NCBI GenBank assembly: GCA_028688995.1
Contig: JAQTXB010000012.1
Span: 13,393 to 77,392, forward strand
Origin: Aliarcobacter sp.
Lineage (GTDB): Bacteria > Campylobacterota > Campylobacteria > Campylobacterales > Arcobacteraceae
Length of the DNA: 64,000 nt
Direction of reading: 5' to 3'
Shown: one piece after another, positions 9,194 through 17,842 of the stretch
How positions within the stretch are numbered: the stretch's first letter is position 1
Layout of the letters: each line of letters begins with the position of its first letter
Program-made: the position numbers and the translations under genes
The notes under the pieces: generated by a model
What the model was told of the DNA's origin: nothing
Database searches by the model: none
What the model saw: the letters and a program-made list of their open reading frames with translations, nothing else

Positions 9194-10738
9194 ATGGAAT
9201 ACATAATAGTAAGTGCGGTTGTAGGAGTTCTAAGTTCTGCAATGAGCATATTTATTGTAAAAAAGCTAGATAAAGCAAAATTTCAAGTTTTTATTGAGCA
9301 AGCAAAAGCAAAAGCAAAAGTGATTGAGCACGAAGCTGAAGTAGCTTTAAAAGATGCTCAACTAAAAGCGAAGTTTGAATGTGATAGAGAGTTTAAATCT
9401 GCTAGAAGAGAGTATGACATTATGCTTTCTAAAATAGAGAAAAAAGAGAGAGAGTTAAACGACCATCTAGAATCAGAATTAAGAATCATCAAACAGGAAA
9501 AAGATGAGATAGTTGAAAAAAATAGAAAAATAACAACTCTTAAAGAGGGAATAGAACAACAAAAGAAAACTTATGAAGAGAAGACATTAGAAGCTATTAA
9601 AATTCTTGAAAATGCTTCAGGTTTAACATTAAGTGAAGCAAAAGAGTTAATGCTTAAAAAGGTTAAAGAGGATTCAAGGGCTGAAATTTCTTCAATTTTT
9701 AGAAAAAAATATAAAATTGCAGAACAAAACTCTAAAAATGAAATTAATAATATGCTTTCACATGCAGTTACAAGATACGCAGGTGAATTCGCAGCAGAAA
9801 GACTAATTAATAATGTTCCTATTAATGATGAAGAGACAAAAGGTAAGATTATTGGAAAAGAGGGGCGAAATATCAAAGCTCTTGAAATGTTATTAGGTGT
9901 TGATATTATTATTGATGATACACCAAATACTATTACTATCTCGTCTTTTAATCTTTATAGACGTGCAGTTGCAACTAAAACTATTCAAGAACTTCTTGAA
10001 GATGGAAGAATTCAACCAGCTAGAATTGAAGAGATTTACAAAAAAGTTAAATCTGAATTTGATAAAAACATCCAAAAAGAGGGTGAAGATGTTGTTTTAG
10101 AATTGGGAATTAAAACAATGCATCCAGAGCTTATTAAACTTGTTGGGAGATTAAGATATAGAGCTTCTTATGGACAAAATGCTTTAGCACATACTTTAGA
10201 AGTTGCTCATCTAGCTGGTTTATTAGCAGCTCAAATGGGTGGAGATGCAATCTTAGCAAGACGTGCTGGACTTTTACATGATATTGGAAAAGCTTTAACT
10301 CATGAAATGCCAGGTTCTCATGTACATTTAGGTGCAGATATTTGCAAAAGATATGATGAATGTGATACAGTTATAAATGCAATTTATGCCCACCATGGAC
10401 ATGAAGAACCAATAAATGTAGAATCAGCTTCTGTTTGTGCTGCAGATGCTTTAAGTGCAGCAAGACCAGGTGCAAGAAGAGAAGTATTAGAGAGTTTCCT
10501 AAAAAGAGTTGAAGAGGTAGAAAATATTTCTACGAGTAAGTTAGGTGTTATTAATGCATATGCAATTAATGCTGGTAGAGAAGTGAGAGTAATAGTAAAA
10601 GCTGAACTTGTGAATGATGATGAGGCTGTATTATTAGCAACTGAAATTGCAAAAGAGATAGAGCAAAAAGTTCAATATCCTGGTGAAATTAAAGTTAATG
10701 TTATTAGAGAAGTAAGAGCTGAAAGTTACGCTAGATAA
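9194..10738 (+). CDS. rny: Ribonuclease Y
   Basis: About 514 residues. An N-terminal membrane helix (YIIVSAVVGVLSSAMSIFIV) is followed by a long coiled coil (about 25-190), a KH RNA-binding domain (KIIGKEGRNIKALEMLLGVD) and an HD phosphodiesterase domain (LAHTLEVAHLAG, then HDIGKALTHE). This order is diagnostic of RNase Y, a membrane-associated endonuclease that initiates mRNA decay. I chose ATG at 9194 over TTG at 9188: the AAGG at 9182-9185 is 8 nt from the ATG but only 2 nt from the TTG. Confidence 0.97.
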   Translation: MEYIIVSAVVGVLSSAMSIFIVKKLDKAKFQVFIEQAKAKAKVIEHEAEVALKDAQLKAKFECDREFKSARREYDIMLSKIEKKERELNDHLESELRIIKQEKDEIVEKNRKITTLKEGIEQQKKTYEEKTLEAIKILENASGLTLSEAKELMLKKVKEDSRAEISSIFRKKYKIAEQNSKNEINNMLSHAVTRYAGEFAAERLINNVPINDEETKGKIIGKEGRNIKALEMLLGVDIIIDDTPNTITISSFNLYRRAVATKTIQELLEDGRIQPARIEEIYKKVKSEFDKNIQKEGEDVVLELGIKTMHPELIKLVGRLRYRASYGQNALAHTLEVAHLAGLLAAQMGGDAILARRAGLLHDIGKALTHEMPGSHVHLGADICKRYDECDTVINAIYAHHGHEEPINVESASVCAADALSAARPGARREVLESFLKRVEEVENISTSKLGVINAYAINAGREVRVIVKAELVNDDEAVLLATEIAKEIEQKVQYPGEIKVNVIREVRAESYAR

Positions 10739-10763
10739 ATAAATCTTAATAAAGGTGCAAATT

Positions 10764-11360
10764 GTGAAAACTGACAAACCAACAACAAAGATAATTGCAG
10801 GTAAATACAAAGGAAAAATTTTAGAACTTCCATCATTAGATGTGACAAGAAGTTCAAAAGCTAGACTAAAAGAGTCTTTGTTTAATGTTTTACAGTTTGA
10901 TATAATTGATAAAATTTTTATAGAATCCTTTGCAGGAAGTGGTTCTATTGGATTAGAAGCAATTAGTCGAGGTGCAAAAAGAGCATATTTTGTTGAGCTT
11001 GATAGAAATTCATATCAGATTTTACTAAAAAATTGTAAAGCTGTTGATATGGAAAAATGTCAAACTGTTCAAGGAAATACTTTTGTACAAACTCCTTTAT
11101 TTATTGATTTTCTAAGAAATTCAAAAGATGAGATTGTTTTATATGTGGATCCTCCTTTTGATTATAGAGAGGGAATGGATGATATTTATGAAAAATCATT
11201 TTCAATGATTAAAAATATAGATGTTGATAATATTTATGTGATTATAGTTGAACATGTTTCAACTTTAGAAATGCCAGAAATTTTAGGTAGATTTTCTCTA
11301 AATAAAACTAAACAATTTGGTAAAAGTTCTCTTTCTTACTATTTTTATACACAAGAGTAG
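10764..11360 (+). CDS. rsmD: 16S rRNA (guanine966-N2)-methyltransferase RsmD
   Basis: About 198 residues. The N-terminus KIIAGKYKGKILELP and the following VTRSSKARLKESLFNVL are typical of RsmD. The SAM site shows ESFAGSGSIGLEAISRGAK and FVELDR, and the catalytic motif is YVDPPFDY (DPPF). It methylates G966 in helix 31 of 16S rRNA during 30S assembly. I prefer GTG at 10764, 8 nt after AAAGG at 10751-10755; the GTG at 10755 overlaps that site. Confidence 0.93.
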   Translation: MKTDKPTTKIIAGKYKGKILELPSLDVTRSSKARLKESLFNVLQFDIIDKIFIESFAGSGSIGLEAISRGAKRAYFVELDRNSYQILLKNCKAVDMEKCQTVQGNTFVQTPLFIDFLRNSKDEIVLYVDPPFDYREGMDDIYEKSFSMIKNIDVDNIYVIIVEHVSTLEMPEILGRFSLNKTKQFGKSSLSYYFYTQE

Positions 11361-11371
11361 AAGTAAAAAAT

Positions 11372-12169
11372 ATGTTTAAAGTAGCTTTATATTTATTAAT
11401 AACAGTTATTTTAGCAATTTTTTTATTGCCTTTTTTATATACGGTTTCTCCATATCAACTTGACCCAACAAAAATCCTACAAGCTCCGTCTTTACAACAT
11501 CTATTTGGAACAGATAGACTTGGTCGTGATGTGTTAGCAAGGGTTTTAAATGGTGGTCAAACTTCTTTGATTATTGGATTTTTAGCTGCTTCAATCTCTT
11601 CAATTGTTGGACTTTTTATTGGAATAAATGCAGGATATTTTAAAGGTAATATTGATAAAACAATTACGATTACTATTGATTTGTTTTTAACATTTCCTAC
11701 TTTTTTCCTACTTTTAGCTTTGGTTTCATATATTCAAGCTTCAGCTGTAATTTTAATTATTGTAATTTCAATTACTGGTTGGATGGGAATGGCTAGAATG
11801 ATTAGAAGTGAGAGTTTTGCCATTGGAAATAAACCTTTTATCAAGATTTTAAAAGTTGCAAATGTTTCAACTTTTAAAATCATATTTAAATATTTTGCTC
11901 CACTTTTAGCACCAATATTTTTAATCTCATTTACTTTTGGAGTAGGTGGTTCAATTTTAGCAGAATCTGGACTTTCATTTTTAGGGCTTGGAATAAATCC
12001 ACCTCAAATGTCTTGGGGGAGTCTTTTAAGTGATGGAAAAGCCGTTATTGATATTGCTTGGTGGGTTAGTTTTTTCCCAGGTTTTTTAATATTCTTAATC
12101 ACTTTTTCTTTAATACAAATTAGTGATTATCTGCAAAGTCTTGCAAATTCAAAAGAGATTTTGGCATAA
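11372..12169 (+). CDS. ABC transporter permease, DppC/OppC (oligopeptide) family
   Basis: A 265-residue inner-membrane permease with about six predicted membrane spans. The N-terminal HLFGTDRLGRDVLARVLNGG segment is the hallmark of DppC/OppC-type permeases, and the coupling loop appears as ILAESGLSFLGLGINPPQMS. It would form half of the channel of a peptide or nickel-type importer. No partner permease, ATPase or binding protein is adjacent, so it must work with subunits encoded elsewhere. It begins 11 nt after rsmD and likely shares its transcript. Confidence 0.88.
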   Translation: MFKVALYLLITVILAIFLLPFLYTVSPYQLDPTKILQAPSLQHLFGTDRLGRDVLARVLNGGQTSLIIGFLAASISSIVGLFIGINAGYFKGNIDKTITITIDLFLTFPTFFLLLALVSYIQASAVILIIVISITGWMGMARMIRSESFAIGNKPFIKILKVANVSTFKIIFKYFAPLLAPIFLISFTFGVGGSILAESGLSFLGLGINPPQMSWGSLLSDGKAVIDIAWWVSFFPGFLIFLITFSLIQISDYLQSLANSKEILA

Positions 12170-12182
12170 AAATGTCAAAATC

Positions 12183-13004
12183 TTAAATCTTATTTAGCAA
12201 TTTATCCATTAAAGAGGTACTTAAAATTCTTTTTAAAAATCCTAAAATATAAGTTGCCTTTGTTACATAATATCTAGGTTTTGGTTTTTGAGTTTGCATT
12301 ATTTTTAAAACAGTATTTGCAACACTTGAAGCAGGAAGATTAAAAGGTGCTTTGTCTTCAGTTGTTTCAAGTCTTGCTTTTAACTCTTTTTTGTATGTCT
12401 CTTCAAAAAAACTTCCTTTGATTGTGATATTTTTGTTGAATTTTTTTAGGGCATTTTCTCTAAATTTTGATGTAACTGGACCTGTGTTAATTGTGCTAAT
12501 ATAAATATTACTTCCCATAACTTCTTGTCTTAAGGTATCAGCGATTCCCTCGATTGCATATTTACTTGCATTATATGCACCTCGATATTTTAAAGAGATG
12601 ATTCCTAAAACTGAGCTATGTTGAATGATTTTTCCAAAACCTTGAGTTCTAAATATTTTCATGGCTTGAATGGTTACCTCATGAAGTCCAAAAAAGTTTG
12701 TGTTAAACTGTTTTTTTAAAACTTCAACACTCAAATCTTCAACAGCCCCTGGTTGTCCATATCCAGCGTTGTTAAAAACAGCATCAAGTTTTAAATCATT
12801 TTCTAAGATTTTATTTAGGGCAAAATTTATTTCATCTTTATTTCTTACATCAATTTTAAAAGTTTCAAAACCTAAATCTTTTAACATATCAACATCTTTT
12901 TGTTTTCTAGCACTTGCGTAAACTTTATAATTATTCTCTTTTAATGTAAGAGCAGTTTGTAAACCAATTCCTGAAGAGCAACCAGTTATTAATATATTTT
13001 TCAT
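12183..13004 (-). CDS. Short-chain dehydrogenase/reductase
   Basis: About 273 residues when started at the ATG ending at 13004 (MKNILITG), which has GGA about 9 nt upstream and puts the Rossmann motif at the N-terminus as usual; a longer frame reaches 13046. Visible motifs are TGCSSGIG (cofactor), NNAGYGQPG, the catalytic serine in HSSVLG and YNASK (Tyr/Lys). The longer C-terminal region resembles classical SDRs acting on lipophilic substrates, but the substrate is unknown. It is convergent with the permease gene and divergent from the sirtuin gene. Confidence 0.88.
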   Translation of the reverse strand: MKNILITGCSSGIGLQTALTLKENNYKVYASARKQKDVDMLKDLGFETFKIDVRNKDEINFALNKILENDLKLDAVFNNAGYGQPGAVEDLSVEVLKKQFNTNFFGLHEVTIQAMKIFRTQGFGKIIQHSSVLGIISLKYRGAYNASKYAIEGIADTLRQEVMGSNIYISTINTGPVTSKFRENALKKFNKNITIKGSFFEETYKKELKARLETTEDKAPFNLPASSVANTVLKIMQTQKPKPRYYVTKATYILGFLKRILSTSLMDKLLNKI

Positions 13005-13079
13005 TATTTTAATCCATATAAATTTTTGAAATGGTATTATAATCAAAAAAAATATAGATAAGATTTAGGTAATAAAGCA

Positions 13080-13790
13080 ATGGATGAAAAAATTGTAATA
13101 TTAAGTGGAGCAGGGCTTAGTGCTAGTAGTGGAATTTCTACTTTTAGGGATGAAAATGGTCTTTGGGAAAGACACAATGTAAAAGAGATTTGTAGCGTTG
13201 GCTGTTTAGATTGGAATTATGAAGCAACAATAAACTTTTATAATCTAAGACGAGAAGATATAAAAGATAAACTTCCAAATAATGCCCATAAAATGATAGC
13301 AAAACTAAAAGATAAGTATCCTCAAAAGGTGGAGGTTATCACCCAAAATATAGATGATTTACTTGAAAAAGCAAATTGTAAAGATGTTTTGCATTTACAT
13401 GGATTTTTAAAAGAGCTTCGATGTATGAAGTGTGAGGAAATTATTGATATTTCGTATTCACTTCAAAATGAAACAAACTCAACTTGTAAAAGTTGTGGTG
13501 GTAAAATGAGGCCAAATATAGTCTTTTTTGGTGAGCTTGCTCCAAAATATGAGACCATGCATAAGATTTTAAAAGATTGTGGTTTATTTGTGGTTATTGG
13601 AACAAGTGGGCGAGTGATTGATGTGAGTTTTTTAACCCAATATGCTGATTATGCGATTTTAAATAATCTAGAGCCAAGTGATGCAATTTATGATGAGTGT
13701 TTTACGAAAGTTTATTATGAAGATGCCAACATTGCCTATGAAAAAATAGAGCAAGATATAGAAAATTTTATTAAAAATAGGAAATTATGA
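13080..13790 (+). CDS. cobB: NAD-dependent protein deacylase, sirtuin (CobB family)
   Basis: A 236-residue Sir2-type enzyme that removes acyl groups from lysines using NAD. Motifs in order: GAGLSASSGISTFR (NAD site), TQNIDDL, the catalytic histidine in HLHG, two zinc CxxC pairs (CMKC and CKSC) separated by about 20 residues, PNIVFFGE and GTSGRV. Length fits bacterial class III sirtuins. The downstream gene overlaps by 4 nt (ATGA), so the two are coupled. Confidence 0.95.
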   Translation: MDEKIVILSGAGLSASSGISTFRDENGLWERHNVKEICSVGCLDWNYEATINFYNLRREDIKDKLPNNAHKMIAKLKDKYPQKVEVITQNIDDLLEKANCKDVLHLHGFLKELRCMKCEEIIDISYSLQNETNSTCKSCGGKMRPNIVFFGELAPKYETMHKILKDCGLFVVIGTSGRVIDVSFLTQYADYAILNNLEPSDAIYDECFTKVYYEDANIAYEKIEQDIENFIKNRKL

Positions 13791-14569
13791 CAACAAAAGA
13801 TAAAAAGATAAAAGAGCTTTTAGACAAGGAAGTATCTCAAAGAAATAATAACACAGAACTAAACTACGATAAACCAGATCCACTAATGGTTGCAAGTAGA
13901 TATGATGATGAGTTTATCATTCTTTTATGTGCTTTGTTTGCCTATGGAAATGCAAAATTAATAGTGAAGTTTTTGGATAGTTTGGATTTCTCACTACTTG
14001 AAAAAAGTGATGAGATAATAGATAAAGAGCTAAATAATCACTATTATAGATTTCAAAATGCCCAAGATATAAAAACAGTATTTAAAACCTTTAAACGACT
14101 AAAAAATGAAGATAGTTTAAACTCAATATTTGTAGATGCTTACAAAAAAGAGAACTCAATTTTAGAGGGAATTGATGCTTTAATTCAAAAAATTCACAAC
14201 ACTGCAAATCATAAATCACAAGGTTTCACATTTTTAATTTCAAGCCCATTCAAAAGGGATAAACAAGGAATCATAAAAGAGTTAGGAAATGCTCCATATA
14301 AAAGATGGAATATGTTTTTACGTTGGATGGTTCGTGATGATAATTTAGATTTAGGACTTTGGAGTGGCATAAATAAAAAAGATTTGATTTTACCACTTGA
14401 TACTCACACCTTTAAAGTATCACAAAAACTAGGACTTTTAGATAGACAAAGTTATGATTTAAAATCAGCCTTGTTAATAACTGAGAAACTTAAAGAGTTT
14501 GATAGTCTTGACCCAATAAAGTATGATTTTTCGCTTTATAGAATTGGTCAAGAGAAAATGGAATTTTGA
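13787..14569 (+). CDS. TIGR02757 (DUF2400) family protein
   Basis: A 260-residue protein that I recognise as the TIGR02757/DUF2400 family from the NYDKPDPLMVASRY opening, FAYGNAKLIVKFLDSL, the PFKRDKQG segment, KRWNMFLRWMVRDD, DLGLWSG and the LDTHTFKVSQKLGLL ending. The helical layout resembles helix-hairpin-helix DNA glycosylase-like folds, but no biochemical function is established that I can cite. It overlaps the sirtuin gene by 4 nt. Confidence 0.85.
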   Translation: MTTKDKKIKELLDKEVSQRNNNTELNYDKPDPLMVASRYDDEFIILLCALFAYGNAKLIVKFLDSLDFSLLEKSDEIIDKELNNHYYRFQNAQDIKTVFKTFKRLKNEDSLNSIFVDAYKKENSILEGIDALIQKIHNTANHKSQGFTFLISSPFKRDKQGIIKELGNAPYKRWNMFLRWMVRDDNLDLGLWSGINKKDLILPLDTHTFKVSQKLGLLDRQSYDLKSALLITEKLKEFDSLDPIKYDFSLYRIGQEKMEF

Positions 14570-14804
14570 TGAATATTTTATTTAATTTATGATTAGAAAA
14601 ATTAAATAATTTAAATATGTAATTATTTATTCATTACGATATATTTTAAATTTACAATTATTAGATATAAAACCCTATAAATAGCTACTAAAGTTAAAAA
14701 TTAAATATTAAAAATCACTTATAAAAAATTATTTAAATTAAATGTAATTAAAATGTAACCTTTCCTTTTGTATTATTTTATAAATATTATCAGGAGAGAT
14801 AAAT
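14570..14804. other. 235-bp AT-rich intergenic region
   Basis: An unusually long, almost pure A/T spacer upstream of the small repeat protein. I see no open frame, no RNA gene and no strong hairpin. Its composition suits a promoter or regulator-binding region. Confidence 0.4.
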
Positions 14805-15128
14805 ATGTATTTAACAAATATGATTGAACAAGAACAAATAATTTTAGCAAAAATGACAAAAGACGAAAATATTTTAAAACAATTAGCTGAATCAATATAT
14901 ATTTCTGTAAGAAGAAGTGTTGCAAAGAATTCATTAGTGCCAAAAAGAGTTTTAGAAAGGTTATGTACAGACCCGTCATTAAATGTAACATATGTTGCCC
15001 ATAAATTTTGTGATGATAGTAAAATTAAAAGAGATATTTTTAGTGAAAATCCCTGTGTTATATGTACTATTGATGAAAGAGAGTATATAAACGTTTGTAA
15101 TAATTGTGAAGTAGTAATCAAAAGATAA
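14805..15128 (+). CDS. Small leucine-rich-repeat-variant-like protein
   Basis: A 107-residue protein with a good ribosome binding site (AGGAGA) and ATG at 14805. The middle (about 28-75) contains two helical units of the type VRRSVAKNSLVPKRVLERLC and DPSLNVTYVAHKF, which resemble leucine-rich-repeat-variant/HEAT-like repeats. The tail has CVIC and CNNC, spaced like a possible metal-binding or redox site (C-x2-C, 14 residues, C-x2-C). Function unknown. It lies before the TsdA-like cytochrome, which has its own promoter. Confidence 0.65.
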   Translation: MYLTNMIEQEQIILAKMTKDENILKQLAESIYISVRRSVAKNSLVPKRVLERLCTDPSLNVTYVAHKFCDDSKIKRDIFSENPCVICTIDEREYINVCNNCEVVIKR

Positions 15129-15169
15129 AATAAATAACTATTTGTTACTTTCAAGTTATATAAAAGTGT

Positions 15170-15175
15170 TATAAT
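15170..15175 (+). promoter_or_regulatory. -10 element upstream of the dihaem cytochrome gene
   Basis: TATAAT lies 31 nt before the ATG at 15207, followed by an AGGGGG ribosome binding site at about 15191. No clear -35 box is seen; the upstream DNA is AT-rich, as usual for this group. Confidence 0.55.
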
Positions 15176-15206
15176 TTTTCAATTAAATAGTAGGGGGAAA
15201 TTATTT

Positions 15207-16184
15207 ATGAAAAAGATTATCGCTGCAGTTACATTATCTGCTTTATGTGTTAGCTCTTCATTTGCATTTGATGCAAAAGTTTTAAAAGAGCATTCTGACA
15301 ATGGATATAAATCCGATGCAAAATTAGAGTATAAAATTCCAGATGAAAATAATATTCCAAATAATGAATTTGGAGATTTAGTAAAATATGGAAAAGAACT
15401 TGTTGTTCATACTTCAAAATACATAGGTCCTGAAGTTAAGGACACAAAAATGAGATATGCTGGAAACAATTTAAATTGTCAAAGTTGTCACTTAGATGCA
15501 GGAACAAAAGCTTATGCTTCACCATATATTGGAATTTTTGCTGCATTTCCACAATATGGAGCAAGAGGTAATAGTATTGGTACTCTTGCAGATAGAATCA
15601 ATGGTTGTATGGAAAGAAGTATGAATGGTAAAAAATTACCACTTGATAGTAAAGAAATGAAAGCTATTGAAACTTATATGTATTGGTTAAGTCAAGGTTA
15701 TCCAGTTGCTGGAGTTGATAAACTTGAAGGTAGAGGTTTAAGTCCAATTGATAGAAAAATGATTAAAACTCAAGCTGCTGATCCTGTAAAAGGTAAAGTT
15801 GTTTATGAACAACAATGTGCTTCATGTCATGGTGCAAACGGTGAGGGTGTAAAAAATGAAGGTAAAGCAAATGGATATTTATATCCACCATTATGGGGTA
15901 AAGACACTTATAATAAAGGTGCTGGAATGTACAGAGTTCTAAAAGCTGCTGATTTTATAAAAAGTAATATGCCTTTAGGTGCAACAAAAGAAGCTCCAAT
16001 TTTAACAGATGAAGAAGCTTATAATGTAGCTGCATTTATTAACATGGATTCAAATTTCAGACCTGATAAAGTTGATAGAGTAAAAGATTTCCCATTCGAG
16101 GAAGTTAAAGCTCCTGATGTTTATAGACCAAATATGGAAACAAAAGAGAACCAAGTAGGTCCTTTTGGAAAATTCATAAAATAA
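15207..16184 (+). CDS. tsdA: Dihaem cytochrome c, thiosulfate dehydrogenase (TsdA)-like
   Basis: A 325-residue periplasmic protein with a Sec signal peptide cut near SSFA-FD. Two haem sites are visible: CQSCH (91-95) and CASCH (204-208). The flanking GNNLNCQSCHLDAG, FPQYGARGN, ADRINGCMERSMNGK, YMYWLSQG, YPPLWGKDTYNKGAGM and IKSNMP blocks match the TsdA family, which interconverts thiosulfate and tetrathionate. Cys134 in RINGC sits where TsdA has its unusual cysteine haem ligand. Direction of the reaction cannot be told from sequence. A strong terminator follows. Confidence 0.85.
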   Translation: MKKIIAAVTLSALCVSSSFAFDAKVLKEHSDNGYKSDAKLEYKIPDENNIPNNEFGDLVKYGKELVVHTSKYIGPEVKDTKMRYAGNNLNCQSCHLDAGTKAYASPYIGIFAAFPQYGARGNSIGTLADRINGCMERSMNGKKLPLDSKEMKAIETYMYWLSQGYPVAGVDKLEGRGLSPIDRKMIKTQAADPVKGKVVYEQQCASCHGANGEGVKNEGKANGYLYPPLWGKDTYNKGAGMYRVLKAADFIKSNMPLGATKEAPILTDEEAYNVAAFINMDSNFRPDKVDRVKDFPFEEVKAPDVYRPNMETKENQVGPFGKFIK

Positions 16185-16189
16185 AGTAA

Positions 16190-16222
16190 AAAAAGAGAAT
16201 ACCTTATGCGTATTCTCTTTTT
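16190..16222 (+). terminator. Strong intrinsic terminator after the TsdA-like gene
   Basis: A perfect 13-bp stem, AAAAAGAGAATAC (16190-16202) with GTATTCTCTTTTT (16210-16222), a 7-nt loop and a T-rich tail. It separates the cytochrome from the downstream sensor genes. Confidence 0.85.
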
Positions 16223-16228
16223 ATTAGT

Positions 16229-16234
16229 TAAAAT
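16229..16234 (+). promoter_or_regulatory. Possible -10 element immediately before the Cache sensor gene
   Basis: TAAAAT lies only 5 nt before the ATG at 16240 and just after the terminator. If it is a true -10, transcription would begin at or near the start codon, giving a leaderless message. Confidence 0.35.
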
Positions 16235-16239
16235 TACCC

Positions 16240-17178
16240 ATGAATAAAACTTACAAAAAATTTATCTTTGCTTTTATTATCATTTTTATAACACTATTAT
16301 ATTTTTTATATAAATACAACAATAAAATAGAACAAAATCAAATTGATATTTTAGTTTCAAATAGAGTTGAAATTGTACAAAATGAATTAACAAATCAAAA
16401 AAATCACGCTTTATCTTTGGCAATATTATTTTCTAAGAATCAAAATGTTATTAGTTTTTTAGAAAAAAATAAACCAACTGAGTTAAAAAAAGAGCTTTTA
16501 AAATCCCTTGAAAATATAAAAAATTATACAAATATAAATAATATTCAAATTCAAGTTCACACAAAAGATTTAAAAGTTTTTGTAAGAAGTTGGGAAGATA
16601 AAGATACTGGATTGAGTTTAGAGAGTTTTAGAAAAGGAATAGTAAAAGTAAAACAAACCCAAGAACCTTTTGTATCAAATGAACTTGGGAAAAGATTTAA
16701 TATAAAAGCAATTTCGCCAATTTTTAACCAAAAAGAGGAATATATTGGAAGTATTGAAATTATAGTTGATTATAGTGACTTGAAAAATAGGCTAAAATAT
16801 ATTGGAATAGATGTTATTGCTCTTTTGAAAAAAGAGTATTTACCAATTGCTACTTATTATCAAGAGTACAATATGTTGGATGATTTTGTAGTTATTCAAA
16901 ATGATTATGACAAAAAGTTTTATGATTATCTTGCTTTAAATAAAGAGTATTTGTCAAATGAACAGTTTTATTATAAAAATAAGAATAAAATAGTTACTCA
17001 AATTCCTTTAGGTGATATTGATTCAAAAAGTGTGGGTGTTTTGATGATTTCTTTTGATAAAAATGAACAGAATTTTAATTATTTGCCAAAATATGAATAT
17101 ATGGGTGAAATAAATACAAAAGATACAAATTTTAAAAACCATTTTTTAAAAGAGAAAAAAGAGATTATTATAAAGTGA
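16240..17178 (+). CDS. Stand-alone double-Cache (dCache_3-like) extracytoplasmic sensor protein
   Basis: A 312-residue protein with one N-terminal membrane helix (about 7-25) and a large extracytoplasmic domain. The sequence, with ALSLAILFSKNQNVISFLE, QIQVHTKDLKVFVRSW, SFRKGIVKVKQT, KRFNIKAISPIF and YIGSIEIIVDYSDL, matches the double-Cache ligand-binding domains of chemoreceptors and kinases. There is no second membrane helix and no HAMP, kinase or signalling domain, so it must act through a partner. The gene is followed within 5 nt by a response regulator and then a histidine kinase. No Shine-Dalgarno sequence precedes the ATG. Confidence 0.75.
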   Translation: MNKTYKKFIFAFIIIFITLLYFLYKYNNKIEQNQIDILVSNRVEIVQNELTNQKNHALSLAILFSKNQNVISFLEKNKPTELKKELLKSLENIKNYTNINNIQIQVHTKDLKVFVRSWEDKDTGLSLESFRKGIVKVKQTQEPFVSNELGKRFNIKAISPIFNQKEEYIGSIEIIVDYSDLKNRLKYIGIDVIALLKKEYLPIATYYQEYNMLDDFVVIQNDYDKKFYDYLALNKEYLSNEQFYYKNKNKIVTQIPLGDIDSKSVGVLMISFDKNEQNFNYLPKYEYMGEINTKDTNFKNHFLKEKKEIIIK

Positions 17179-17182
17179 AAAT

Positions 17183-17842
17183 ATGAAAATTCTACTACTT
17201 GAAGATGATTATTTATATAAAGTATCCATAAAAGAGTTTTTACAGGAACTTGATTTTATCGTAGATGATTTTGAAAATGGAAATGATGCTTTAGATGCTA
17301 TTTTTACAAATAGTTATGATTTACTTCTTTTAGATATTAGAGTTCCTGGAATGGATGGTTTTACTTTGGTTGAAACTGTTAGAAAAGAGGGCTTAAATAC
17401 ACCAATTATAATTCTTACTTCTTTGACAGATATAACAAATCTTAGTCGTGGATATGATTTGGGTTGTAATGATTATATTAGAAAGCCATTTGACTTAATT
17501 GAATTAAAATTTAGGATTGAACAGCTAATTAAAAATAGTTGTTTTAAAACTTTGGATGATAATATAGAAATTCCACCAAACTACAAATTTGATGTTAAAA
17601 AAAATATTTTGTATAAAGAAAAAGAGCAAATAGATTTGAGTTTCAAAGAGAGTGAACTTGTCTCTTATTTAGTTCAAAATAGAGGTTTTTTTGTCTCAAT
17701 TGAAACTTTACATGAAAGAATCTGGGAAAATAAAGATATTTCATACTCTGATATTAGAATGTGCATAAAAAGAATTAGAGAAAAAACCTGTAAAGATTTT
17801 ATAAAAACTAAACGATTTGTGGGATACAAAATTGATAAGTAA
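17183..17842 (+). CDS. Response regulator, OmpR/PhoB family
   Basis: A 219-residue two-domain regulator. The receiver domain has the acidic pair E7-D8-D9, phospho-acceptor Asp51 in LLLLDIRVPGMDG, Thr79 in IIILTS and Lys101 in RKPFD. The C-terminal winged helix (about 130-219) includes LSFKESELVSYLVQNRG and RMCIKRIREK. It sits between the Cache sensor and the kinase, 4 nt after the former and overlapping the latter by about 26 nt, so it is almost certainly the kinase's partner. Target genes are unknown; the adjacent TsdA-like cytochrome is a candidate. Confidence 0.93.
   Translation: MKILLLEDDYLYKVSIKEFLQELDFIVDDFENGNDALDAIFTNSYDLLLLDIRVPGMDGFTLVETVRKEGLNTPIIILTSLTDITNLSRGYDLGCNDYIRKPFDLIELKFRIEQLIKNSCFKTLDDNIEIPPNYKFDVKKNILYKEKEQIDLSFKESELVSYLVQNRGFFVSIETLHERIWENKDISYSDIRMCIKRIREKTCKDFIKTKRFVGYKIDK

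Noticed and set aside
15207..16184. Cytochrome as SoxX or cytochrome c peroxidase
   Set aside because: The two CxxCH sites with the conserved Cys between them and the ADRINGCMERSMNGK block fit TsdA better than either alternative.
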